A stretch of DNA of 15,971 nucleotides from an uncultured Lachnospiraceae bacterium. Its GTDB lineage: Bacteria; Bacillota; Clostridia; Lachnospirales; Lachnospiraceae. Positions within the stretch are counted from its first letter, which is position 1. Each line of letters opens with the position of its first letter. This document shows, piece by piece, positions 7,832 through 15,931 of the stretch. Both the position numbers and the translations under genes were made by a program. The stretch spans positions 1-15,971 of the forward strand of contig CADCQU010000055.1 of assembly GCA_902803635.1 (NCBI GenBank), in the 5' to 3' direction. The notes under the pieces were generated by a model. It was not told the DNA's origin. It searched no databases and saw only the letters and a list, made by a program, of their open reading frames with translations.

Positions 7832-8003
7832 AACGAATGACCAAATGATGGGGCTTTGATTTATGATGGGGGAGCGAAACGGCGTAGTCAGCCCCTCGCG
7901 CTTGCTGCGGGGGACTGGCGGGAGGATGAATAATGGTCCTAAAACGTTACTGTTGTTTTCGTTCCCGCGAAGGCGGAGTATAGGTGAGTAGGTAAACGAA
8001 TGA
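7832..8003 (+). other. Gap between ABC genes: likely small insertion flanked by a 9-bp duplication
   Basis: AACGAATGA occurs at 7832-7840, right after the ATPase stop, and again at 7995-8003, where it contains the permease start codon. The left copy lies inside TAAGGAACGAATGA, meaning stop codon, good ribosome binding site (AAGGA) and ATG (7837) in ideal order. Yet that ATG reads only three codons before TGA. The right copy has only a weak AGG. The intervening stretch holds an imperfect GC-rich inverted repeat (AGTC/GACT and CCCC/GGGG pairs, 7886-7916). No credible gene is seen in it. Confidence 0.5.
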
Positions 8004-11000
8004 AAGGTTCCATGTTTCGGGCAATCCTGAAAAAATACTGGAAGCTTCTCCTGTCCATGGTCATCGTGTCGGCCCTGGGCTGCGCGATCATGGTGGGGCT
8101 TTCCGGCATTTATGTGTCGCTGGAAACGTCGCTGGACGAGTACGTAAAAGAATACCAGTACCCGGATGCCTATTTGACGACGGAGGTTACGAAGCGGGGG
8201 AAGATCGACGATCTTCTCGCGGTTCCCGGAATCGAGGAGGTGGACGCGCGGCTCGTGGGCGACACGGTGCTTGTCAGCCCGTCCGGGCGCTATCTCTCTG
8301 TGCGGGCGATGTCCTACGACGACGATGATTTCCAGAAGTTTTATTATTGGAGCAAATTAGACGAGAATCAGGCGGACGTCAGCCAGGAGGATCCCGTCCT
8401 TCTGGAATGTAATTTTGCAAATGACAACAACATCGCCGTGGGCGACCACGTCAAGGTGAAGGTTGACAAGGATTACCGCGAGTTTCTGGTCTCGGGGATC
8501 GTCTCCATGCCGGAGACGCTGTCCGTGCAGCCGGCGGGAAATTCCATGGGCTCGAATTCGGACTTCGGCTACATTTACGCGCCTCGGTGGCTCCTCGCCA
8601 AGGAGACAAATCCCGACTATGAGGACGGGATGAAGACCTGGGAGGAGAAGAGCAAGGAGCTTGCGGACGCCGAGCGGGATGCCGGAGAAAAATACGACGA
8701 GGCCCGGACGGAGCTGGAGAAGGCCCAGAAGGAGCTCGACGATAAGGCGGCGGAATTTGCCGAGGCCAAGAAGGAGCTGGAGGAGCAGCGCGCCGAGCTT
8801 CTGAAGAAGAAAGAGGAAGCCCTCGGCATGCGGTCCGAGCTCGAAGACAAGCAGGCCGAGGTCCTCGCAAAGCGCGACGAGCTTTTGCAGAAGGAGAAAG
8901 AGCTGGAGGCTCAGCAGGAGCTTCTGAATACGAAGAAGGCCGAGCTGGCCGAGAAGCAGGCGGAGCTGGACAAGAAGAAGGCTGAGGCCCAATCGAAGCA
9001 GGCGGAGCTCAACCAGAAGCGTGCCGAGGCGGAAAGCCAGCAGGCGACCCTGGACGGCAAGCGAACGGAGGCTGACAGCAAGGCGGCGGAGCTTGCGCAG
9101 GGGAAGGCCGAGCTTTCTGCAAAGGAAAAGGAGCTCAAGGAGACCGAGAAGTCCCTCGCCGAGAAGCGGGCGGAGGTCGAGGCCGCGGTGGCCGAGGCAA
9201 ATGCACAGCTGAAAACCCTGAAGGAGACGCGGGAGAAGCTTCTTGCGGGTCAGGTGGAGCTGGCAAATGCACGCAAGGAGGCTCTTGCGAAGCAGACGGA
9301 GCTTTTGCAGACCCAGGCGGAGCTTGTTTCAAAGCGCCTCGAGGTGGAGGGGAAGCTCGCAACGCTGAAAAAGGCGCAGGAACTCCTCGCCGCATTGGAC
9401 GAGGAGGTTGCGAAGGCCGGCCGGTCTGCCGACCTTTACGAGGCCGCGAAGAAGGCTGTCCAGGAGGCGGACAAGCTTTTGTCCGACGAGGAGGCCCTCC
9501 TTGCCACGCTGGAGAGCGCGAGGGAGGAGCTGGCCGCCATTGACGCGGAGCTGGCGAAGGCCGAGGCCGAAGGACTTGACGCGGCGGAGCTTCTTCTTAA
9601 AAGGGAGGATATCCTGAAGGAGCTTGCCAAACAGGGAATCACCGAGGAAATGCTCGAGGGCGCCATCGAGGAGGCCCGCAGCCTCCTTGGCGTGTTCCGC
9701 GAGAAGAGCGCGAAGGCCCTGGAGGAGCTGAAGGCCCTGGAGAATCCGGCGACGCTCAAGGAGAAGGCGGCCGCCCTCAAGGCGCAGCTGGATGAGATGA
9801 TGCGTTCCTACACGGTGAGCGGCAGCCTTTCGGAGGCGCTTCTGGGCGACTACGTCCGGCAGGCGGAGGAAGGCCTTGCCGAGATTGACAAGGGCGCCGC
9901 CGCCATCAAGGATGGCCTTCAGCAGATCAGCGAGGGGCTTGCCCTTGCGGACGAGAAGGAGAAGGAAATCAAGAAAGGCCTGGCCCAGGTTGACTCGGGG
10001 CAGGCGCTCATCGAGGAAGGCTTAAAGCAGGCGGACGAGGCTCTCTCACAGATCGACAGCGGGGAGGAGCAGATCGCGGCCGGCTGGAAGGAGATTGACA
10101 GCTACAAGAAACAGATCGCGGAAGGCGAGCAGAAGCTGAAGGAAGGCTATGCCGAGCTGGATGCCTACCAGGCCGAGCTCGACAAGGGCTTCGCCACGCT
10201 TGACGGCTACCAGAAGCAGATTGATGAGGGCTATTCCGAAATCAGCGGCTACCAGTCCCAGATTGATGACGGCAAGACCCAGATTGATTCCTATCAGTCC
10301 CAGATCGATTCGGGAAGCACGCAGATCAAGGATGGGTTCTCCCAGATCGACGATGGTCTCGCCCAGATCGAGGACGGTTTCTCCCAGATCGACAGCGGCG
10401 TCGCGCAGATTGACGAAGGCACCGCCAAGATTGACGAGACCGTCGCGGAGGGCGAGAAGCTCCTCAAGGAGGGCGAGGAGGAATTAAACAAGAAGTGGAG
10501 CGAGGCCGACAGCGCATGGCTCGACGCCCTCGGGGAATTTTCCGACGTGCGCGAAGAGCTCGAAAAGGCCCTTTCTGAGCTTTCCGAGTGGGAGGGCTAC
10601 GAGGTCCTCTGCAACCAGTTCCTCCTTCGCTTTGCCAAGGATGCGGACCCGAAGGAGACCCTGGAGGCCGCGAAGACGGCCCTCGGTGATACCAAGGTAT
10701 CCGGGAGCTACGTCTACGAGGACTCCCCCGCGAAGGACAAGATCGATATGAACCTCGCACCGATCTGGACCATGTCCATCTTCATGCCGATGATCTTCTT
10801 CGTGGTGGTTCTGATTGTTGTGTTCCTCTTCATGTCGCTGCTCATCCGCCAGTGCCGGCGCGAGATCGGCATCCTCCGGGCGCTTGGGTTTACACAGGGC
10901 AGCATCCGCGCCCTCTACTGCGGGATCGACCTCCTTGTTTCCATCCTTGCAGTCGCCATCGGGACGGTGATCGGCCTCTGGCTCAACCGCTTCATGGGGA

Positions 11001-12310
11001 AATATTTCGAGGATTTCTTCCCGCTGCCGAACTACACTTACGTGGTGGACGCCTTCCGGCTCATCCTTTCCGCGGTCCTTACAATTCTCGTGGGACAGCT
11101 TGCGACCCTCATCGGCACGACCGTTATCGGGAGGATCCAGCCCTCGGAGGCCATGTCGCGGGTTACGCCCGGCAGCGCCAAGGTGCCGCGCCTCGTCGAG
11201 GCCCTGACGAAGAAGACGTCGCCATTTGTCAAGTTCTGCATCGTCTCGCTCGTCCGCAACAAGGGCCGGTTCCTGTTCTCGGTCATTTGCCTTGCGGCCT
11301 CGGTCATGATGATTTTCTCGTCGTTCACGTTCATCACCTCGAAGAACGCGATCCTTCGGCAAATGTTCGAGGAGCGGATTCACTATGACTGCCAGGTGTT
11401 TCTCACTAAGGCGCCAAATGACGAGCTGCTTACGGAACTGGATGACCTTCCGTATGTGCATGACGCGCAGGGCATGAGGTATTACACGGAGGACATCACC
11501 TTCGGCGATAAGAAGGAGACCTCGGTTTCCGTGAACGCCATCCAGGAGGAAACTGAGCTGCTCAGCGTCTATGGGGCCTCGGGAAAGCCGGTTTTCGTAC
11601 CCCATGAGGGTATTATCCTCGAGAAGCATCTGGCGGAGAAGCTTGGGGCGAAGGTCGGGGATACGGTGCAGGTTGGGGAGACGCCGCTTACGGTCGTGGA
11701 CATCTCGGACCAGAATGTCAGCCGCTTCCAGTACATCTCCCTGCACCAGGCGGAAGCGCTGGAGGGTGATGCGCTCGGCGCGGTTATTTGCAGGATTGAC
11801 GCAGAGGATGAGCAAAAGCTGCTGGAGTACCTTACCGGGCGCACGGACTACCTGTACAGCGTGTTTACGCGCGTCCTTCAGGCGAGCAACGCGAAGACCT
11901 TTGCCACCTACGACATGGCGGCCCTCATCATCATTCTTTTCGCCATCGTAATCGGCCTGGTCATTGTCGTCAACACCGCGCAGACCAACCTTCTGGAACA
12001 GAAGAAGGAGCTCTGCATCCTGCGGACGCTCGGCTTCCAGCACAGTGAGCTTTCACGGAACTGGTTTGCCCAATCGCTTTTGCATTTCGTGTGCTCCTGC
12101 GTCGTCGGGCTTCCGATTGGCGGGGTCCTCGCGAGAATCGCGCTCCGGCAGCTTGCGACATCGGGACGCGAATATCCCTATGTGAATGGCGTGATGGAAT
12201 ATCTCCTTACCGCCGGACTTGTTTTTGCTTACATCGTCGTCAGCCATCTGATCTCCATGCATACGCTCCGGAAGTGGGATATTGTGGAGAGTGTCAAGGA
12301 TAAGGAATAA
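8000..12310 (+). CDS. Giant FtsX/MacB-type ABC permease with long extracellular heptad-repeat arms
   Basis: The protein has 1436 residues. TM1 is at about 14-38, followed by a MacB-like extracytoplasmic start (PGIEEVDARLVG, VKVKVDKDYREFLVSGIV) to about 215. A regular 34-heptad coiled-coil tract follows (233-470), then a helical middle (471-627) and a second tract of 27 unbroken heptads of QIDxGxx type (628-816). TM2-4 begin at about 922 and include an FtsX core (REIGILRALGFTQGSIRALYCG). TM5 is at about 1090-1113, then a second extracytoplasmic domain, then TM6-8 from about 1306 with a second FtsX core (KELCILRTLGFQHSELS). MacB-like permeases are commonly 400-650 aa and two-FtsX-domain ones about 650-900 aa, so the excess is the coiled region. 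ATG 8000 has a weak AGG six bases upstream; ATG 8012, with AAAGG before it, is possible. It pairs with the preceding ATPase. Substrate unknown. Confidence 0.9.
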   Translation: MKGSMFRAILKKYWKLLLSMVIVSALGCAIMVGLSGIYVSLETSLDEYVKEYQYPDAYLTTEVTKRGKIDDLLAVPGIEEVDARLVGDTVLVSPSGRYLSVRAMSYDDDDFQKFYYWSKLDENQADVSQEDPVLLECNFANDNNIAVGDHVKVKVDKDYREFLVSGIVSMPETLSVQPAGNSMGSNSDFGYIYAPRWLLAKETNPDYEDGMKTWEEKSKELADAERDAGEKYDEARTELEKAQKELDDKAAEFAEAKKELEEQRAELLKKKEEALGMRSELEDKQAEVLAKRDELLQKEKELEAQQELLNTKKAELAEKQAELDKKKAEAQSKQAELNQKRAEAESQQATLDGKRTEADSKAAELAQGKAELSAKEKELKETEKSLAEKRAEVEAAVAEANAQLKTLKETREKLLAGQVELANARKEALAKQTELLQTQAELVSKRLEVEGKLATLKKAQELLAALDEEVAKAGRSADLYEAAKKAVQEADKLLSDEEALLATLESAREELAAIDAELAKAEAEGLDAAELLLKREDILKELAKQGITEEMLEGAIEEARSLLGVFREKSAKALEELKALENPATLKEKAAALKAQLDEMMRSYTVSGSLSEALLGDYVRQAEEGLAEIDKGAAAIKDGLQQISEGLALADEKEKEIKKGLAQVDSGQALIEEGLKQADEALSQIDSGEEQIAAGWKEIDSYKKQIAEGEQKLKEGYAELDAYQAELDKGFATLDGYQKQIDEGYSEISGYQSQIDDGKTQIDSYQSQIDSGSTQIKDGFSQIDDGLAQIEDGFSQIDSGVAQIDEGTAKIDETVAEGEKLLKEGEEELNKKWSEADSAWLDALGEFSDVREELEKALSELSEWEGYEVLCNQFLLRFAKDADPKETLEAAKTALGDTKVSGSYVYEDSPAKDKIDMNLAPIWTMSIFMPMIFFVVVLIVVFLFMSLLIRQCRREIGILRALGFTQGSIRALYCGIDLLVSILAVAIGTVIGLWLNRFMGKYFEDFFPLPNYTYVVDAFRLILSAVLTILVGQLATLIGTTVIGRIQPSEAMSRVTPGSAKVPRLVEALTKKTSPFVKFCIVSLVRNKGRFLFSVICLAASVMMIFSSFTFITSKNAILRQMFEERIHYDCQVFLTKAPNDELLTELDDLPYVHDAQGMRYYTEDITFGDKKETSVSVNAIQEETELLSVYGASGKPVFVPHEGIILEKHLAEKLGAKVGDTVQVGETPLTVVDISDQNVSRFQYISLHQAEALEGDALGAVICRIDAEDEQKLLEYLTGRTDYLYSVFTRVLQASNAKTFATYDMAALIIILFAIVIGLVIVVNTAQTNLLEQKKELCILRTLGFQHSELSRNWFAQSLLHFVCSCVVGLPIGGVLARIALRQLATSGREYPYVNGVMEYLLTAGLVFAYIVVSHLISMHTLRKWDIVESVKDKE
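8696..9409 (+). repeat. 34-heptad coiled-coil tract within the permease
   Basis: Residues 233-470 can be written without a break as 34 seven-residue units, mostly ending in EL, EA or EV (for example DKKKAEA QSKQAEL). Charged residues fill the other positions. This is classic left-handed coiled-coil periodicity (21 bp in DNA). Confidence 0.85.
9881..10447 (+). repeat. 27 consecutive QIDxGxx heptads within the permease
   Basis: Residues 628-816 form 27 units of exactly seven residues with no insertion. The consensus is Q/E-I-D-x-G/Y-x-x (for example QIDDGLA QIEDGFS QIDSGVA). The 21-bp DNA period is visible, with CAGATCGA-like cores recurring. Glycine or tyrosine at the fifth position sets it apart from the first tract and resembles heptads in YhgE/Pip-like membrane proteins. 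Confidence 0.85.
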
Positions 12311-12357
12311 GGACGCGCAGGTATTAAACCTCCCGAAAGATTTATGAGGTATGAGTT

Positions 12358-13605
12358 ATGAAGATCATTGAAAACAGCGAATCGGAAGTCAGGTATTATT
12401 GCCGGAAGTACCCGGTGGTTTTTCAGCGCGCGGTCAACGCGGAAATGTTTGATACGGAAGGTCATCGGTATATCGATTTCCTGGCATCCGCCGGGTCCCT
12501 GAATTACGGGCACAACAACCCCTATATCAAGAAAGCCGTGAGGGCTTATCTTGAGGAGGATTACCCGATTAATATGCTGGATATGGCTACCGTCGCGAAG
12601 ACGGAGTTTTTGGAGAGCTTTACGGAGCTCATTTTGAAGCCCCGGAACCTCGATTACAAGATCATGTGCTGCGGGCCGACGGGAACGAACGCGATCGAGG
12701 CCGCGCTCAAGCTGGCGAGGAAGAATACCGGCAGGGAGGGCATCATTGCCTTCGGCGGCGGCTTCCACGGTATGACTCTGGGTTCCCTGGCCTGCACCTC
12801 GGACCGGGGCAGCCGCAATGGCGGGCATATCCCGCTTCCGTATGTCACGCACGTTCCTTTTGAAGGGACGCCCGGAATCGACTCCATCGCGTATTTGCAG
12901 TGGCTTCTTACGGATGACCACTCCGGCGTGGAAAAGCCGGCCGCGATCGTGCTGGAGACGGTGCAGGCGGAGGGCGGCATCAACGTCGCCAGCGCGGAGT
13001 GGCTTAAGGCCCTCCGGCAGATTTGCACGGAAGAGGATATTTTGATGATCGTGGACGACATCCAGGTCGGAAACGGGCGCTGCGGCACCTTCTTCTCCTT
13101 CGAGCGGGCAAATATCGTCCCGGACATCGTCGTCCTCAGCAAGTCCATCAGCGGCTTCGGGAACCCGATGGCGATCCTGCTCGTAAAGCCGGAATACGAT
13201 ATTTTCAAGCCGGCGGAGCACAACGGAACCTTCCGCGGGAACCAGCTTTCCTTCGTCGGCGGCAAGGCCGGCGTGGAGTACTACGTGCAGAACGAGATGG
13301 AGAAAGAGACTGCGCGGAAGGCGGAGATCATCGAAGAGTTTATCAGGAAGGAAATCCTTCCCATCGATGCGCGGATCACGTACCGGGGAATCGGAATGAT
13401 CTGGGGAATCGATCTCGGCGCGATCAATCCGGACCTGGCGGAAAAGGTTCTCAAGCTGTGCTTTGAGAAGAACATGATCCTGGAATCTGCAGGACGTAAC
13501 AACAGCGTTGTGAAGCTCCTGCCGCCGCTGACCATTCCGGACGAGATCCTTGCTGAAGGCCTTCACATTTTGCGGGACGCGATTTGCGCGGCGTGCAAGG
13601 CGTAA
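12358..13605 (+). CDS. EctB-like diaminobutyrate aminotransferase (class III, PLP-dependent)
   Basis: The 415-aa enzyme resembles EctB along its length: FLASAGSLNYGHNNP, ILKPRNLDYK, GPTGTNAIEAALKLAR (from residue 106), GGFHGMTLGSLA, VDDIQVGNGRCG (Asp233, cofactor ring nitrogen), LSKSISGFGNP with Lys262 as the PLP Schiff-base lysine, and HNGTFRGNQLSFV. EctB-type enzymes interconvert aspartate semialdehyde and L-2,4-diaminobutyrate using glutamate. Length is normal for EctB (about 420 aa). No ectA or ectC is in the window, so ectoine synthesis is not indicated; diaminobutyrate may feed another product. Other omega-amino acids remain possible substrates. GAGGT (12346-12350) lies seven bases before ATG 12358. 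It is 47 bases after the permease gene, with no terminator between, and is the last gene before the terminator at 13637. Confidence 0.85.
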   Translation: MKIIENSESEVRYYCRKYPVVFQRAVNAEMFDTEGHRYIDFLASAGSLNYGHNNPYIKKAVRAYLEEDYPINMLDMATVAKTEFLESFTELILKPRNLDYKIMCCGPTGTNAIEAALKLARKNTGREGIIAFGGGFHGMTLGSLACTSDRGSRNGGHIPLPYVTHVPFEGTPGIDSIAYLQWLLTDDHSGVEKPAAIVLETVQAEGGINVASAEWLKALRQICTEEDILMIVDDIQVGNGRCGTFFSFERANIVPDIVVLSKSISGFGNPMAILLVKPEYDIFKPAEHNGTFRGNQLSFVGGKAGVEYYVQNEMEKETARKAEIIEEFIRKEILPIDARITYRGIGMIWGIDLGAINPDLAEKVLKLCFEKNMILESAGRNNSVVKLLPPLTIPDEILAEGLHILRDAICAACKA

Positions 13606-13636
13606 GGGAGTTGTACAAAAGAAAGAAACTGTTTGG

Positions 13637-13672
13637 AAAAGCGCGGGGGCTATGATTGGCCCCGCGCTTTTT
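13637..13672 (+). terminator. Rho-independent terminator closing the seven-gene operon
   Basis: AAAAGCGCGGGG (13637-13648) pairs with CCCCGCGCTTTT (13660-13671), a 12-bp stem over an 11-base loop. It is followed directly by a T-run (13668-13672). It lies 31 bases after the aminotransferase stop. The A/T symmetry could also allow termination from the other side, but no gene points leftward here. Confidence 0.93.
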
Positions 13673-13708
13673 AGTGGTTATCAATTGTAATAACTACCAA
13701 AGAAACCA

Positions 13709-13737
13709 TTGTTTGCAGACAATTCCTATGCTAAAAT
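13709..13737 (+). promoter_or_regulatory. SigA-type promoter for the debranching-enzyme gene
   Basis: TTGTTT (13709-13714) as -35 and TAAAAT (13732-13737) as -10 are spaced exactly 17 bp. A TGC directly before the -10 gives an extended -10 element. Transcription would begin near 13744, leaving a leader of about 24 bases that contains the AGGAGA ribosome binding site (13755-13760). Confidence 0.75.
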
Positions 13738-13767
13738 GTACAAAGCAAGAATTTAGGAGATGGAGGT

Positions 13768-15852
13768 ATGTTGCACATAGACGAGATTCCGACGCATGAA
13801 TTGAACGGAATAAAGTATCGCAGCGGCAGGGTGTATCCGTTCGGTGCCCATCTGCTTGGGTACAACATGATCAATTTTTCAATTTTTTCTAAGGATGCCA
13901 CGTCCTGCGAATTGTTGCTCTTCCACCATGGGGACAGGGAGCCATTTGCCATTCTCCCGATACCGGAGGACTTCCGCATAGGAAACGTGTTCTCCATCAC
14001 CGTTTACGATCTGGATTTTGAGGAGCTCGAATATGGCTACCGCTTCGACGGAAAATTCGCGCCCAAAGAGGGGTACTGGTTCAACAAGGAGAAAATTCTG
14101 CTCGACCCCTATGCGAAGCTTGTCAGCGGACGGGACAAATGGGGGGAGAGGCCGGACCCGGACAATCCGTTCCAGTACCGCGGCCGCGTGATCCCGGTGG
14201 ATTATGACTGGGAGGACGATAAGCCGCTGGAGATTCCCATGAAGGACCTGGTGATTTACGAGATGCACGTCCGCAGCTTCACTATGGACGAAAGCAGCGG
14301 TGTCAAACACAAAGGCACCTACTATGGGATCGTGGAGAAGATTCCGTATTTAAAGGAGCTGGGCGTCAACTGCGTTGAGCTTCTGCCGATTTTTGAATTT
14401 GACGAATTCGAGAACAGCCGGGTTGTTCAGGGCGAGACATTGTACAATTACTGGGGGTATTCCACGGTCAATTTCTTCTCGCCGAAAGCCGGCTATGCCT
14501 CCGCGGGCCTGTACGGTCTGACGGCGGAAGAACTGAAAAACATGGTCAAAAAGCTCCATAAGGCGGGAATCGAGGTCATCCTTGACGTGGTTTTCAACCA
14601 TACCGCCGAGGGAAACGAAAATGGACCCTGCATTTCCTACCGTGGCATTGATAACAAGACGTACTATCTTCTGACCCCCGAGGGCTACTATTACAACTTC
14701 AGCGGCTGCGGCAATACGATGAACTGCAACAACTCGGTCACGCGCGACCATATCCTGAGTGCCCTCCAATACTGGGTGACGGTCTACCACATCGACGGCT
14801 TCCGCTTTGATCTCGCCTCAATCCTGTCCCGCGACAGCAGCGGTGCGCCGATGACCAGTCCCCCCGTCCTGGAAGTGCTGGCAAATGACCCCGTCCTTGG
14901 CAAGACCAAGCTGATTGCCGAGGCCTGGGACGCCGGTGGCCTGTACCAGGTCGGCAGCTTTCCCGCATGGGGCCGCTGGGCGGAGTGGAACGGCAAATAC
15001 CGCGACTGCGTCCGCAAATTTGTAAAGAGCGGTGCCGAATGCGGACCGGAGCTCCTTTACCGGCTGCAGGGCTCCTGCGATCTCTATGGCAACCGCTCTG
15101 CGGATGCCTCCATCAACTTTATCACCTGCCATGACGGCTTCACGCTCTACGACCTGGTTTCCTATAATGAGAAGCATAATCTGGCAAATGGTGAGGAGAA
15201 CCGCGACGGCAGCAATGACAATGACAGCTGGAACTGCGGGGTTGAGGGCGATACCGACGATCCGGAAATCAATGCCCTCAGGCGGAGGCAGGTCAAAAAT
15301 GCGGCCGGTCTTCTGCTTTTGAGCCGCGGCATCCCAATGCTGCTCTCGGGGGATGAGATCCTGAACACGCAGTTTGGCAACAATAACGCCTACTGCCAGG
15401 ACAACCGGATTTCCTGGCTCGACTGGGGCAGGCTTGAAGAGAACAGGGACGTTTTTGCCTACTTCCAGAAGCTGATCGCCTTCCGAAAGGAGCACCCGGT
15501 CCTTCGCAGGTCGGATTTCTTTACCGGCCACAACAGCACCGGGTATCCGGAGCTTTCCTTCCACGGAAAAAAGCCGTGGAACCTCGACATGGGGAAGCCG
15601 TTTTTGACCTTTGGCTTTCTATATGCGGAATCGGCCAAGGACTACGACATTCCGGAGGATGCCTTCATCTACTGCGCGGTGAACGCCTACTGGGAGGAGG
15701 AGACGCTGGAGCTTCCCATCATTCCCGAGGGGATGCGGTGGACGGTTGTCGCATACACGGGGGACCCGTTCCTCGACGGGCAGGAGGCGGAAGGGCAGGT
15801 CACCTTGATGGCACGCTCCCTCATGCTGCTCATCGGAAAACGGCAGGCTTGA
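13768..15852 (+). CDS. glgX: Glycogen debranching enzyme / isoamylase-type GH13 (GlgX-like)
   Basis: The 694-aa protein begins with a CBM48-like beta domain (about residues 15-110), followed by a GH13 barrel. The four conserved regions are readable: DVVFNH (273-278), DGFRFDLAS with nucleophile Asp348, AEAWDAGG with acid/base Glu385, and CHDG with His455 and stabilising Asp456. The NLANGEENRDGSNDNDSWNCG stretch, kept short here as NLANGEENRDG, is typical of GlgX and isoamylase. It should hydrolyse alpha-1,6 branches in glycogen or phosphorylase-limit dextrins in the cytosol; no signal peptide is present. ATG 13768 has AGGAGA at 7-8 bases. It has its own promoter and sits after the operon terminator, so it is probably unrelated to the upstream pathway. 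Isoamylase and pullulanase-like activities are the alternatives. Confidence 0.88.
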   Translation: MLHIDEIPTHELNGIKYRSGRVYPFGAHLLGYNMINFSIFSKDATSCELLLFHHGDREPFAILPIPEDFRIGNVFSITVYDLDFEELEYGYRFDGKFAPKEGYWFNKEKILLDPYAKLVSGRDKWGERPDPDNPFQYRGRVIPVDYDWEDDKPLEIPMKDLVIYEMHVRSFTMDESSGVKHKGTYYGIVEKIPYLKELGVNCVELLPIFEFDEFENSRVVQGETLYNYWGYSTVNFFSPKAGYASAGLYGLTAEELKNMVKKLHKAGIEVILDVVFNHTAEGNENGPCISYRGIDNKTYYLLTPEGYYYNFSGCGNTMNCNNSVTRDHILSALQYWVTVYHIDGFRFDLASILSRDSSGAPMTSPPVLEVLANDPVLGKTKLIAEAWDAGGLYQVGSFPAWGRWAEWNGKYRDCVRKFVKSGAECGPELLYRLQGSCDLYGNRSADASINFITCHDGFTLYDLVSYNEKHNLANGEENRDGSNDNDSWNCGVEGDTDDPEINALRRRQVKNAAGLLLLSRGIPMLLSGDEILNTQFGNNNAYCQDNRISWLDWGRLEENRDVFAYFQKLIAFRKEHPVLRRSDFFTGHNSTGYPELSFHGKKPWNLDMGKPFLTFGFLYAESAKDYDIPEDAFIYCAVNAYWEEETLELPIIPEGMRWTVVAYTGDPFLDGQEAEGQVTLMARSLMLLIGKRQA

Positions 15853-15931
15853 GAGAGGGGTTAGATTTTTACAGTAACAAAAAAGGTTACAGTTCAGGTG
15901 GTAACTGCACAATGACGGGCAGCGACTCTTG
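15853..15931. other. Non-coding spacer after the debranching-enzyme gene
   Basis: No gene or canonical terminator is seen. Three five-base elements, GTAAC (15874-15878), GTTAC (15886-15890) and GTAAC (15901-15905), could form two mutually exclusive short hairpins. A T-run (15866-15870) precedes rather than follows them. Confidence 0.4.

Noticed and set aside
7863..7991. 42-codon open frame in the ATPase-permease gap
   Set aside because: There is no ribosome binding site at proper distance, the composition is unlike the neighbouring genes, and it overlaps the probable inserted palindrome.
10484..12043. Long open frame (519 codons) on the minus strand
   Set aside because: It lies wholly inside the permease gene, which has clear FtsX domains and TM segments; the antisense frame is charge-rich with no recognisable domain, as expected from GC-biased third positions.
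12311..12357. Possible terminator between the permease and aminotransferase genes
   Set aside because: Only a four-base AGGT/ACCT pairing is present with no T-run, so read-through into the aminotransferase gene is more likely.
12229..13566. Long open frame (445 codons) on the minus strand
   Set aside because: It is antisense to the EctB-like gene, whose full set of catalytic motifs is on the + strand.
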